A DNA stretch of 38,329 nt from a virus, in the IMG/VR virus record IMGVR_UViG_3300048012_000107, positions 1-38,329 of that record. One strand, 5' to 3'. The notes under the pieces are model-generated. The model made no database searches. It saw nothing but the letters and a program-made list of their open reading frames with translations, and was not told where the DNA came from. This document shows positions 17,267-24,747 of this stretch, in pieces (position 1 is the stretch's first letter; each line of letters starts with the position of its first letter). The position numbers were made by a program, and so were the translations under genes.

Positions 17267-17425
17267 ATGGCTAAAATATGTCCCAAAGGAATTGCATGGG
17301 CTAAGCGCACGTTCGATAAATATCCCAGCGCCTATGCTAACATGGCTGCTTCAAAATACTGTAAGGACCCTAAATACGGTAAGGGTAAAAGGTCTAAACT
17401 AAAAATTAAAAAGAAACGTGGGTGA
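17267..17425 (+). CDS. Small basic phage protein with CPKGIAWAKRTF motif
   Basis: A 52-aa protein with CPKGIAWAKRTFDKYPSAYA in the first half, NMAASKYCKDPKYGKGK next and a Lys-rich tail. The pattern, including two cysteines, matches a conserved short protein I recall from marine T7-like and T4-like phages; its role is unknown. Upstream CAGGTGAAGC gives a partial ribosome site. The stop overlaps the next start (GTG at 17418) by eight bases. Confidence 0.75.
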   Translation: MAKICPKGIAWAKRTFDKYPSAYANMAASKYCKDPKYGKGKRSKLKIKKKRG

Positions 17426-17663
17426 GTTAGCTAAGTGGCGCAAACAGAAATGGGTGCGTATAGGAACGGACGGTAAGATAAAAGGCCCTTGTGGAACTTC
17501 TAAAAACAAGAAGAACCCAGACAGATGCCTTCCGTTAGCTAAAGCTAAAAGACTCACGATTAAGCAAAGAGCTGCTACCGCTCGCAAGAAAAAGAAACAA
17601 GGAGCTAAAGGTAAGCAGTTTGTATCTAACACCAAGTCTGCTAAAGTTTCCCGTAAGAAATGA
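17418..17663 (+). CDS. Conserved basic phage protein with GPCGTSKNKKNPDRCLP motif
   Basis: An 81-aa basic protein beginning at GTG 17418 (MGELAKWRKQKWVRIGTDG) with a central GPCGTSKNKKNPDRCLP and a Lys/Arg-rich tail. This architecture is widespread in marine tailed phages, often directly after the CPKGIAWAKRTF protein as here. The two cysteines could bind metal. Function is unknown. It starts within the previous gene and its stop TGA overlaps the next ATG (17660). Confidence 0.8.
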   Translation: MGELAKWRKQKWVRIGTDGKIKGPCGTSKNKKNPDRCLPLAKAKRLTIKQRAATARKKKKQGAKGKQFVSNTKSAKVSRKK

Positions 17664-17818
17664 TTAAGCTTATCGTCTCCCTTCTCTTGCATTTCCCTAA
17701 ACTTGCTGACATGTTTTTTGAGATTCGTGACGAATATACCAAACATTATAAAAGCAGCCGCCGCTCTCGTATGGACGACCGTATTGATGAGTGGGTGCGC
17801 GGTGATAAAGAAAAGTGA
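17660..17818 (+). CDS. Small protein with N-terminal hydrophobic helix, possible inner-membrane spanin partner
   Basis: A 52-aa protein. Its N-terminal stretch IKLIVSLLLHFPKLADMFF is hydrophobic enough to insert in a membrane, followed by a charged helical tail (RDEYTKHYKSSRRSRMDDR). The start ATG overlaps the previous stop. A lipoprotein gene is nested in another frame over its second half, the arrangement seen for Rz and Rz1 spanins. It is much shorter than a typical inner-membrane spanin, so the spanin reading is tentative; a lysis-accessory protein is the broader claim. Confidence 0.6.
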   Translation: MIKLIVSLLLHFPKLADMFFEIRDEYTKHYKSSRRSRMDDRIDEWVRGDKEK

Positions 17819-17924
17819 AATTCCAGTTTTTATTGAACGTCTTGAAGCGCATTCTTTCTCTGCTGAAGAAAGGGAGACAATCGGAGACCTTCTACGATAC
17901 GCAGCCGAGCTTGAAGCGCGATGA
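17727..17924 (+). CDS. Small lipoprotein, candidate outer-membrane spanin (Rz1-like)
   Basis: A 65-aa frame from GTG 17727 (an upstream TTG at 17703 is also open). It has one Lys, a hydrophobic core AAAALVWTTVLMSGC and a lipobox with Cys 24. Mature protein is about 42 residues, helical and charged. M at -3 is a little atypical for a lipobox. It overlaps the 52-aa gene (17660-17818) in one frame and the amidase (from 17815) in another. A nested lipoprotein before an endolysin is the signature of Rz1-type outer-membrane spanins, which would imply a Gram-negative host. No Shine-Dalgarno site. Confidence 0.55.
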   Translation: MTNIPNIIKAAAALVWTTVLMSGCAVIKKSEIPVFIERLEAHSFSAEERETIGDLLRYAAELEAR

Positions 17925-18480
17925 ATTAGTCGCTATCTGTGTTGGTCACTCCCGGAAGGGAGACAGAGGGGCTGTTAACGTAAAAGGCGACAGTGAGTGG
18001 AAATACAACAGCAAAGTAGCCAAAGCCCTTAAAAAAGAACTTACCTACCGAGGTATTGACAGTAAGGTGTATTCTTCTTATGAGGGGAAGACTTACCGTG
18101 AGGCTATGGATTTCATAAAGAGTAAGCTAAAAGAAGACGGAGCTGACCTAGCCCTTGAGCTTCACTTTAACGCTTACACAGGCAGAGCCAAAGGATGCTC
18201 TATGCTTTACAACAACCCAAACAGCAAAAGCAAAAGGCTAGCTGAAGAACTACAGTTCTGGGTATTAACAGATTTTGACACAATAGACAGAGGAACTAAA
18301 GGTCTCAACAAAGGTGACCGGGGTTTGTTGTTTGCTGAAAACGACTACATCCCTACTGTTTTATGTGAACCATTTTTCGGAGACAACAGACAAGACTGTG
18401 AGTTGTTCTCTGACTACAGACTGTTAGCGTCTAGTTACGCTAGCGGCATTGAAGAATTTCTAGTTGGGAAAGTTAACTAG
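17815..18480 (+). CDS. N-acetylmuramoyl-L-alanine amidase (Amidase_3-type endolysin)
   Basis: A zinc amidase that would cleave the stem-peptide linkage of murein. Numbered from GTG 17815 (221 aa): zinc ligands H45 in ICVGHSRKGDRGAVN, E61 in SEWKYN, H117 in LELHFNAYTG, and a catalytic Glu in VLCEPFFGDN. The T7 lysozyme is a different amidase family (Amidase_2) encoded near the replication genes, so this is a non-homologous replacement. The start is uncertain: GTG 17815 overlaps the preceding TGA, while TTG 17911 would remove an N-terminal amphipathic stretch that overlaps the lipoprotein gene. No ordinary signal peptide is evident, so export would need a holin. Confidence 0.9.
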   Translation: MKFQFLLNVLKRILSLLKKGRQSETFYDTQPSLKRDELVAICVGHSRKGDRGAVNVKGDSEWKYNSKVAKALKKELTYRGIDSKVYSSYEGKTYREAMDFIKSKLKEDGADLALELHFNAYTGRAKGCSMLYNNPNSKSKRLAEELQFWVLTDFDTIDRGTKGLNKGDRGLLFAENDYIPTVLCEPFFGDNRQDCELFSDYRLLASSYASGIEEFLVGKVN

Positions 18481-18575
18481 TAACCGAAGCGCCCGAAAGG
18501 ATAACGCTAACGAGTGAACGAAACCGTAACTAACGAAGAACCCAAAAAAAACTAAACTCAAACTATTAAAATATT

Positions 18576-19637
18576 ATGGCTAATGGACAAATCGCTCCGT
18601 CACGCTTAGGCCAATCGGCTCTGACTGGCGATGCAAACGCTTTGTTTCTCAAAGTGTTCTCAAACGAAGTTCTAACAACGTTCGAAGAAACAAACGTTAT
18701 GAAGGAATTACATACTGTTCGAACTATTTCGAGCGGTAAATCGGCGCAGTTCCCAACAATGGGTAAAGCTACTGCGAAGTATCATACTCCCGGTGATGAC
18801 ATCTTTGAAAAAGGAATCACTACCGGACCTTCCGGGTCAGAGTATGGCTCAAATATCGAGCACAAAGAGCGCATCATCACCATTGATGACGTTCTCATTG
18901 CAGCGACTTCAATCGCTAACATCGATGAACTAAAAAATCACTACGACGTTCGGTCTGCGTATAGCACCGAGTTGGGACGTGCGCTTTCTAAGCGTTTCGA
19001 CCTAGCGACCATGCGAACTCTCGTGGCCGCTTCTCAGGTTAACTCTGCCGCCCGCGCTAACCCTGATGCTGACCAAGGTATTGTTATCAACTTGGGTACT
19101 ACCGCTGGAGCGCCTGCTGACCTTGGCGATGCTGGTAAGCTTATCCAAACCTTCCGTCTTATTGCACAGAAGTTGGACGAGCAAGACATCCCATCTGAGG
19201 ACCGTTTTGTTATTCTGACACCTGAGCTTTACTACTTGCTTGCGGGTAGCGACAGCGCTGCAATCAACCGCGACTTCGGTGGCGCTGGTAGCATTGCTTC
19301 TGGTAAGGTTCTGGAGCTTGTTGGTATTAAGATTTACAGCTCTAATCACCTTAACGACATTGCTATTACTAGTGTAACTGGAGATGACGTGAACGCAGCT
19401 AACAACCCGTTCGATGACGCTGATGGCGGAACGGCTGGTAAAGGCTACCTTGACGCTGGTCTTAACACTCTTGAGTTCGTTGCTGGACACAAGTCAGCTA
19501 TCGGAACTGTTAAGCTCATGGACCTTGCTGTTGAGTCTGAATACTCGATGTCTAAGCAGTCCACCCTCATGCTTGCTAAGTATGCAATGGGTCATGGTAT
19601 TCTTCGCCCAGAAGGTGCTGTGAGTGTTATTACTTAA
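18576..19637 (+). CDS. Major capsid protein, T7 gp10-like
   Basis: A 353-aa HK97-fold capsid protein (T7 gp10A has 345). The N-terminus has SALTGDANALFLKVFSNEVL and EETNVM, followed by SGKSAQFP, the GKATAKYHTPGD segment, and ITIDDVLIAATSIANIDELK. The C-terminus ends MGHGILRPEGAVSVIT. It has the largest upstream gap in the late region (95 bases, A-rich, ending ACTCAAACTATTAAA before the ATG), which may hold a strong late promoter. It is followed at once by an intrinsic terminator, as in T7. Composition is more GC-rich than neighbours in places, as expected for a highly expressed gene. Confidence 0.97.
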   Translation: MANGQIAPSRLGQSALTGDANALFLKVFSNEVLTTFEETNVMKELHTVRTISSGKSAQFPTMGKATAKYHTPGDDIFEKGITTGPSGSEYGSNIEHKERIITIDDVLIAATSIANIDELKNHYDVRSAYSTELGRALSKRFDLATMRTLVAASQVNSAARANPDADQGIVINLGTTAGAPADLGDAGKLIQTFRLIAQKLDEQDIPSEDRFVILTPELYYLLAGSDSAAINRDFGGAGSIASGKVLELVGIKIYSSNHLNDIAITSVTGDDVNAANNPFDDADGGTAGKGYLDAGLNTLEFVAGHKSAIGTVKLMDLAVESEYSMSKQSTLMLAKYAMGHGILRPEGAVSVIT

Positions 19638-19652
19638 TCAACTAACCTATTA

Positions 19653-19691
19653 GGGGTCTCCTTAGAGTAATCTTTGGAGGCCCCTTTTTTT
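19653..19691 (+). terminator. Intrinsic terminator after the major capsid gene
   Basis: Stem GGGGTCTCC (19653-19661) pairs with GGAGGCCCC (19676-19684) with one G·T pair, loop of 14 bases, followed by seven T. It corresponds in position to the T7 late terminator after gene 10. The GGAGG in its right arm is 14 bases before the next ATG, too far for an ideal ribosome site but one of very few such motifs in the window. Confidence 0.92.
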
Positions 19692-19694
19692 CTT

Positions 19695-19949
19695 ATGAAG
19701 AAAAGAGCAAACCTACGAATCAAACATAAGTCTAAGAAAGGAGGTCTCAACAAAAAGGGACGAGACTACTATAATCGTAAGACTGGCTCTAAACTCAAAG
19801 CTCCGGTAACGGAGAAAAAACCTAAAGGAAAACGGGCTGCTCGTAAGCGTTCGTTTTGCGCCCGCATGTCAGGCGTTAAAGGACCCATGAAAGACAAGAA
19901 GGGTCGTCCTACAAGAAAGGCGTTGGCTCTTAAACGCTGGCGTTGCTAA
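19695..19949 (+). CDS. DUF6321-like small basic protein
   Basis: An 84-aa strongly basic protein with KKGGLNKKGRDYYNRKTGSK, then LKAPV, RKRSFCARMSG and a C-terminal KRWRC. This order, including the two conserved cysteines and the final RW.C, matches the small phage family I recall as DUF6321. Function is unknown. It starts four bases after the T-tract of the capsid terminator, so it depends on read-through or on a start within the terminator. It resembles the lysine-rich mini-proteins at 17127-17663 and, like them, may bind nucleic acid. Confidence 0.8.
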   Translation: MKKRANLRIKHKSKKGGLNKKGRDYYNRKTGSKLKAPVTEKKPKGKRAARKRSFCARMSGVKGPMKDKKGRPTRKALALKRWRC

Positions 19950-19963
19950 CTCTAAATAATCAA

Positions 19964-20554
19964 ATGGCTCTCACTACAGAACTAGAAAGCGTAAACCAAA
20001 TGCTTGGGCATATTGGTGAAGCACCCATAAACTCAATTTCAAATGAAGCAGCACTTCCAATCTCAGCTAGCACCGCTTTAGTTGTTCTCCGTGAAGTTTC
20101 AAAAGAAGTGCAAACCGAAGAGTGGCACTTTAATACCGTAACTGATTACGAACCCGTAAAAGAAGCTTCTGGTAAACTTAAGCTTCCCGACAACACGCTA
20201 TTCGTAGACGCGACAGACACCCGTAATGATGTCGTTCAGAGGGGTTTGTATTTGTATAACCGCAAAGACCGCACTGATGTGTTCACTGAGACAATCAAAG
20301 TCGACCTCACCGTCCAGCTAGACTGGGACGAACTTACAGAAGTTGCTCGACGTTACATCACTTTACGTGCTTCTAGGCTATTCCAAGGCCGCATGGTAGG
20401 CAGCACCGAGCTGCAATCACTCATCGCTCTAGACGAAATGCAAGCTCGCGCTCGTCTTCTTGAGCTTGACTCTCAATCTTCTGACCGCACCATCTTCGAC
20501 AGCGAGGATGTCTATCGGCGTATCGGTGTTCAGCGCAACTACAATATCTACTAA
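19964..20554 (+). CDS. Tail tubular protein A, T7 gp11-like
   Basis: A 196-aa adaptor, exactly the T7 gp11 length, that sits between portal and nozzle. Signatures are ESVNQMLGHIGEAPINSI near the N-terminus, EEWHFNT, and the C-terminal ARRYITLRASRLFQGRMVG typical of podovirus gatekeepers. The start ATG 19964 lies after a short A-rich leader with no Shine-Dalgarno site. The stop overlaps the gp12-like start as TAATG. Confidence 0.95.
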   Translation: MALTTELESVNQMLGHIGEAPINSISNEAALPISASTALVVLREVSKEVQTEEWHFNTVTDYEPVKEASGKLKLPDNTLFVDATDTRNDVVQRGLYLYNRKDRTDVFTETIKVDLTVQLDWDELTEVARRYITLRASRLFQGRMVGSTELQSLIALDEMQARARLLELDSQSSDRTIFDSEDVYRRIGVQRNYNIY

Positions 20555-23500
20555 TGCCCTTAATTAACACTTCTGTAACTAACCTTATCCAAGGGGTTTC
20601 TCAACAGCCTGACGCTGTTCGCTTCTCAGGTCAATGCGAGGAACAACTAAACGCGCTACCAAGCGTTGTGGACGGTCTTCAGAAGCGCCCTTCAAGTGAG
20701 TTCGTTGCACGCATTAGTGATAACTCTGCGCTTAACCAAGCGTCTAAGGTTCACTTTATTCAGAGGGACAATGACGAAAGGTATGTTGTTATAGTTAACA
20801 GTAAGGCCAGCACAACCATAGAAAGCACACAGCATTCTATCTCTGCGTTTAACCTTGAGACAGGAACAAAGGCCACTATCACTGAACGCTACTTAGGTGT
20901 TGTTGATTCTGTAGAAGATTTTGGAACATACGTAATCGCTACGCTAACCCAGCAATGCCCAGTTACTGTTGCCTCTACTGACGCAGCAAGATTAGGGACT
21001 GCTCGTATAATAGAAGGACCCAGCAAAGGAACTACTTCTTATGATGTGTTGTCTGTTGCTTCCGATGCTAACCGAAAACAAGTTAAAATAAGCGGAGGGA
21101 ATATTAATCTCTACGGAAGTGACTCAAAAGAATCACAAAGTGTAATCGAATACACAGTAACTAACACACCTAACTCTGACCTTGAGCTAGACGAAAGGAA
21201 CTACCTTAACGGTATTATTGTTCCATCGACAGAAACCGTACCGGCTGATGACATTAAGATGCATACCACGGGAGATGTTACGTATGTGTTGAACACTAAA
21301 AAGACGGTAGCTAAGGACACCGCCACTAGCTCACCTGTCAGTGATGATGCTTTGGTGTTTATTAAGCAAGGAGACTACGACCGTAAGTATGGAGTCACCG
21401 TAAAGACAGACACAGAGACATACACCAACTGGGTTTACTCAGGAAGTTCTCAGAGCCTACACAGCACCAACACACTTTTTAACCGCCCAAGAGAAGCTAG
21501 AACTGAGTTTATCTTAGGCAACCTTTTTGAGGGTAAACTAGGGTGGGACTCAACTTACTCAGGAAGTCCTAGACACACTCGACCACCTTTCGGTACTGAG
21601 TTCTACTGGGATAAACCCTTAAACATAGTTCCTCCTCAGTCTTTTATAAACACAAGCGTTACTCACTTAGGTTCAGCAGGAGATAACGTAAACAACCCAA
21701 ACTACAGCGAGTTTCCCTCTCTAGCTTCTGACGCCACGTTTACCACGTCTCTTGAGTCAGACTCCTTGGGGGTTATAAGCTCGACCAAAGACTTCACCAT
21801 TACGGTTGAGGATTCTATTGCGGGAGATGGCATGGGAGTGGCTCACAAGAGTGTTCCAAACATTACTGACCTACCGACAGTTGCTCCGCACAACTTTAAG
21901 ATTTTAATTCAAGGAGACCCAGATGCTGGAGAGGACGACAGGTATGTTCAGTTTAGACTAAACGGATACAAAGCCGACACCCCAGATAGCCGCTCAGGTG
22001 AGGGTAGTTGGTATGAGACTAGCGGTGGTAACGTTAACAACCGCATTGACGTTAACACAATGCCGTTAATACTTAAGAGCACCGGGGTTGACACCTTTGA
22101 ATTAGGCCACATGCCTCTCGATAAGCTAGCCACCGGGGACGCTGACACAAACCCTGACCCTTCTTTTGTTGGCTCTAAGATTAACGGAGTGTTCCAATTC
22201 AAAGGGCGCTTGGGTTTCCTCTCTGAGTCTTCTGTGTCCATGAGTGAAGTTAAGTTTGGTAGTTATGACATTGAACTACAAAACCAGAACTACAACTTCT
22301 ACAGGACTACCGTAACCTCTTTGTTGGACAGTGACCCTATTGATGTCAACGTGTCTTCCGACAAGGTCACAAAGCTACGCGCTGCTGTTGCATTCCAAGA
22401 CAACCTAGTGCTGTTCTCTGACTTCTGTCAGTTCGTTCTCAAAGGAGGACAACTGCTGACACCTAAGTCTGTCTCTGTAAACCAAATTACAGAATACGAC
22501 TACAACAAGTCTGTTGAGCCTGTGGCTATTGGTTCTTATATCTATTTCCCATTTAAGCGTGGTGACTTCACTGGTATCCGAGAGTTTACCATTAACTCAT
22601 CCACAGACGTATTCGACGCTAACGAGATAACAGCTCACGTTCCTCAATACATCCCACACGCCGTCTACACAGGGACCTCACTAAAAGGAGGACTCAAGTC
22701 GATGACAGGCAGCAGCGCAGAGAACCTGATGGCTGTGGCTGACGGTAATGACATCTACGTCTACAGATACTTCTTTAGAGGTAACGAGAAGGTTGTTAGT
22801 TCTTGGGGTAAATTTAACCTGAGCCAAGGCGATGTCCGGGCTGTTGGGTTTATTGATTCTGAGTTGTTCATCGTTCAAGCTCTTGAAGGCTCATCTCAGA
22901 CCGTTCTCCTCAAGATTCAGATGGAGAGCAAACGTCGAGACCCCGAAGGCTACAACACTCACCTAGACAGAAGGGTATCGGTTACGTTAAACGCTACCGT
23001 AGCTGAGCCTAGCTTTGTTGTTCCTTACCGCCTAGCTGCTGGAGAGACTCTGTCTGTCTACACCAAGGACGGCCTAGAGATTCAGAACACAGTTCAAGCA
23101 ACCGAGGGAGACACCACGAGAGTGAGCTTCGCTAACAACCTAGTTGGAGGTGGACTCACAGGCTCATCAGAAAAGCTATATGTTGGACTTAAATACACAA
23201 TGAAGTATGTATTCTCTGAGTTGTTGTTCAAAGCTAACGCAGGACAACTAAAGACTCAATCCAACGGTAAGATGCGCGTTAAGAACGGAACCCTGTTCTA
23301 CGAGGACACCGGGTTCTTTGAGGTTAAGGTCACGCCTTACCTAAGGGACACCTTTACAAATGAGTTTAACGCTACCGTTATCCAAGGGACTACAGAAGGT
23401 TCATTACCGCTAGAATCAGGAAGCTTTAGGTTCCCTGTGTTCTCAGACCCTAATAACACTACTATTTCTATAGAAAACTCTACAGCCGCTCCTTGTAACC

Positions 23501-23556
23501 TACAGAGCGCAGAGTTTGAATCGTTCGTTCACCAACGTTCGCGCCGTTATGGATAA
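20554..23556 (+). CDS. Tail tubular protein B (nozzle), T7 gp12-like
   Basis: A 1000-aa tail nozzle protein (T7 gp12 has 794). The N-terminus NLIQGVSQQPDAVRFSGQCE and EQLNALPSVVDGLQKRPSSE is diagnostic. Later the family pattern LKSTGVDTFELG, FKGRLGFLS, then ALVFSDF-like LVLFSDFCQFVLKG appears in the middle, and a beta-rich C-terminus follows. The extra 200 residues relative to T7 suggest inserted beta domains on the nozzle. It should form a hexamer with gp11 dodecamer and carry the fibres. It overlaps the gp13-like start by eight bases. Confidence 0.95.
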   Translation: MPLINTSVTNLIQGVSQQPDAVRFSGQCEEQLNALPSVVDGLQKRPSSEFVARISDNSALNQASKVHFIQRDNDERYVVIVNSKASTTIESTQHSISAFNLETGTKATITERYLGVVDSVEDFGTYVIATLTQQCPVTVASTDAARLGTARIIEGPSKGTTSYDVLSVASDANRKQVKISGGNINLYGSDSKESQSVIEYTVTNTPNSDLELDERNYLNGIIVPSTETVPADDIKMHTTGDVTYVLNTKKTVAKDTATSSPVSDDALVFIKQGDYDRKYGVTVKTDTETYTNWVYSGSSQSLHSTNTLFNRPREARTEFILGNLFEGKLGWDSTYSGSPRHTRPPFGTEFYWDKPLNIVPPQSFINTSVTHLGSAGDNVNNPNYSEFPSLASDATFTTSLESDSLGVISSTKDFTITVEDSIAGDGMGVAHKSVPNITDLPTVAPHNFKILIQGDPDAGEDDRYVQFRLNGYKADTPDSRSGEGSWYETSGGNVNNRIDVNTMPLILKSTGVDTFELGHMPLDKLATGDADTNPDPSFVGSKINGVFQFKGRLGFLSESSVSMSEVKFGSYDIELQNQNYNFYRTTVTSLLDSDPIDVNVSSDKVTKLRAAVAFQDNLVLFSDFCQFVLKGGQLLTPKSVSVNQITEYDYNKSVEPVAIGSYIYFPFKRGDFTGIREFTINSSTDVFDANEITAHVPQYIPHAVYTGTSLKGGLKSMTGSSAENLMAVADGNDIYVYRYFFRGNEKVVSSWGKFNLSQGDVRAVGFIDSELFIVQALEGSSQTVLLKIQMESKRRDPEGYNTHLDRRVSVTLNATVAEPSFVVPYRLAAGETLSVYTKDGLEIQNTVQATEGDTTRVSFANNLVGGGLTGSSEKLYVGLKYTMKYVFSELLFKANAGQLKTQSNGKMRVKNGTLFYEDTGFFEVKVTPYLRDTFTNEFNATVIQGTTEGSLPLESGSFRFPVFSDPNNTTISIENSTAAPCNLQSAEFESFVHQRSRRYG

Positions 23557-24031
23557 TATAGTAGAAAAGACAAAAGAAGGACATTTGATTGTCTTAACTG
23601 AAGATAAGCACGTCAAAGAACTCATCGCTAACATGAGGACCATAGACAAGCTTGAGGTCTCCTGTTTCGGCTATACCCCTAGTAAAGCTGCTGAGATTTC
23701 CGTAGCTGAGAGCGATGTGGTCTTCACTGTGTTATCCAACACGGGAAAGGTTATGGCTATCTTTGGGGCTGGCGTAAAAGACGAAGCTTACATCTGGCTC
23801 CTAGGGACTGACGAACTAGAAAGAAACCCAAAGCCTTTCCTCAGGCACTGTAGGAAATGGGTTAACTCTTTAGTTGAGATGTATGGAAGTGTTTCGAACG
23901 TTATCCACGCAGACAACCTTATTTGTCTTCGTTGGTTACAATGGTGTGGAGCAGAACTCAGTGACCCCGTAAAGATACAGGGAGAGCTTTTAAGAAAATT
24001 TAAAATAACCGTAGATAAAAACAATGTGTGA
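23549..24031 (+). CDS. Internal virion protein gp13-like (DUF2833-type)
   Basis: A 160-aa protein beginning at ATG 23549 inside the gp12-like gene (a longer frame to 23516 is less likely). The signature LLGTDELERNPKPFLRHCRK then YGSVSNVIHADN and LRWLQWCGAEL matches the acetyltransferase-like fold of T7 gp13-type proteins. T7 gp13 (138 aa) is needed for virion assembly and core loading. The stop overlaps the following ATG by eight bases. Confidence 0.85.
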   Translation: MDNIVEKTKEGHLIVLTEDKHVKELIANMRTIDKLEVSCFGYTPSKAAEISVAESDVVFTVLSNTGKVMAIFGAGVKDEAYIWLLGTDELERNPKPFLRHCRKWVNSLVEMYGSVSNVIHADNLICLRWLQWCGAELSDPVKIQGELLRKFKITVDKNNV

Positions 24032-24746
24032 CATGGGACTAACAGCAATGGCTATGTCAGCGGCTTCTCAAGCTGCTAACGTAGGAGCACAACGCCAACA
24101 GGCGAAGGCTCAAGAGGCATCTCAGTTGCAAGCCTCGCTTAGCGAAATGGAACGCTTTCAGCTAGCGCAGAGAGCACAGAGAGAGCGTCAATCCGACGAA
24201 GAAACTACAGCAACTCTTGAGCGTCAGAAAGCAAGACGCGAAGCGACTGAGTCAATAGCGACTACAATTACCGCCGCTGAAGAATCGGGAGTGTCTGGAA
24301 CTTCTGTTGGTCAGGCTGTGGCTGAATATGCAAGAAAAGACGCAGAGTATCAGGCTGCTATAACAATGCAACAAGACATGAATGAAATGTCTCGTAGACT
24401 TGGCATCGAAAGCGCCAGTAACGCCTATGAGAACCGCATGGCTCAAATTAACCAGCCTATAGCTCAACCTAACTATTTAGGAGCTGCTCTAGGTATCGGT
24501 CAAACTATTGCAGGAGGTATGTTTAACTACCAAAAGCAACAAGCCACTGAAGGTTTGATGAAGCTACAAAGAAAGTCAATAAAACAACAGACTAGCTTAG
24601 CTACCCAGAATCTTACGATAGCAAGACAAACATCAGATAACATCGCAGCATCTCTAAGAGCTTCTCAGTTAGGAACTTACAACCTACTAGAGAGACAGAG
24701 ACAGCAGAATTTAGGATATATAACCCCTTCAACAAGAGCACAATAA
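24024..24746 (+). CDS. Internal virion protein gp14-like
   Basis: A 240-aa Ala and Gln rich helical protein (T7 gp14 has 196). It begins MCDMGLTAMAMSAASQAANV and has a long coiled-coil-like stretch over residues 20-130, then YLGAALGIGQTIAGGMFNYQ, a Gly-rich hydrophobic segment suited to membrane insertion. T7 gp14 is ejected first and forms the outer-membrane channel. Order and spacing, one base before the gp15-like gene, support the call. Primary-sequence identity with T7 is low, as usual for this family. Confidence 0.85.
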   Translation: MCDMGLTAMAMSAASQAANVGAQRQQAKAQEASQLQASLSEMERFQLAQRAQRERQSDEETTATLERQKARREATESIATTITAAEESGVSGTSVGQAVAEYARKDAEYQAAITMQQDMNEMSRRLGIESASNAYENRMAQINQPIAQPNYLGAALGIGQTIAGGMFNYQKQQATEGLMKLQRKSIKQQTSLATQNLTIARQTSDNIAASLRASQLGTYNLLERQRQQNLGYITPSTRAQ

Positions 24747-24747
24747 C

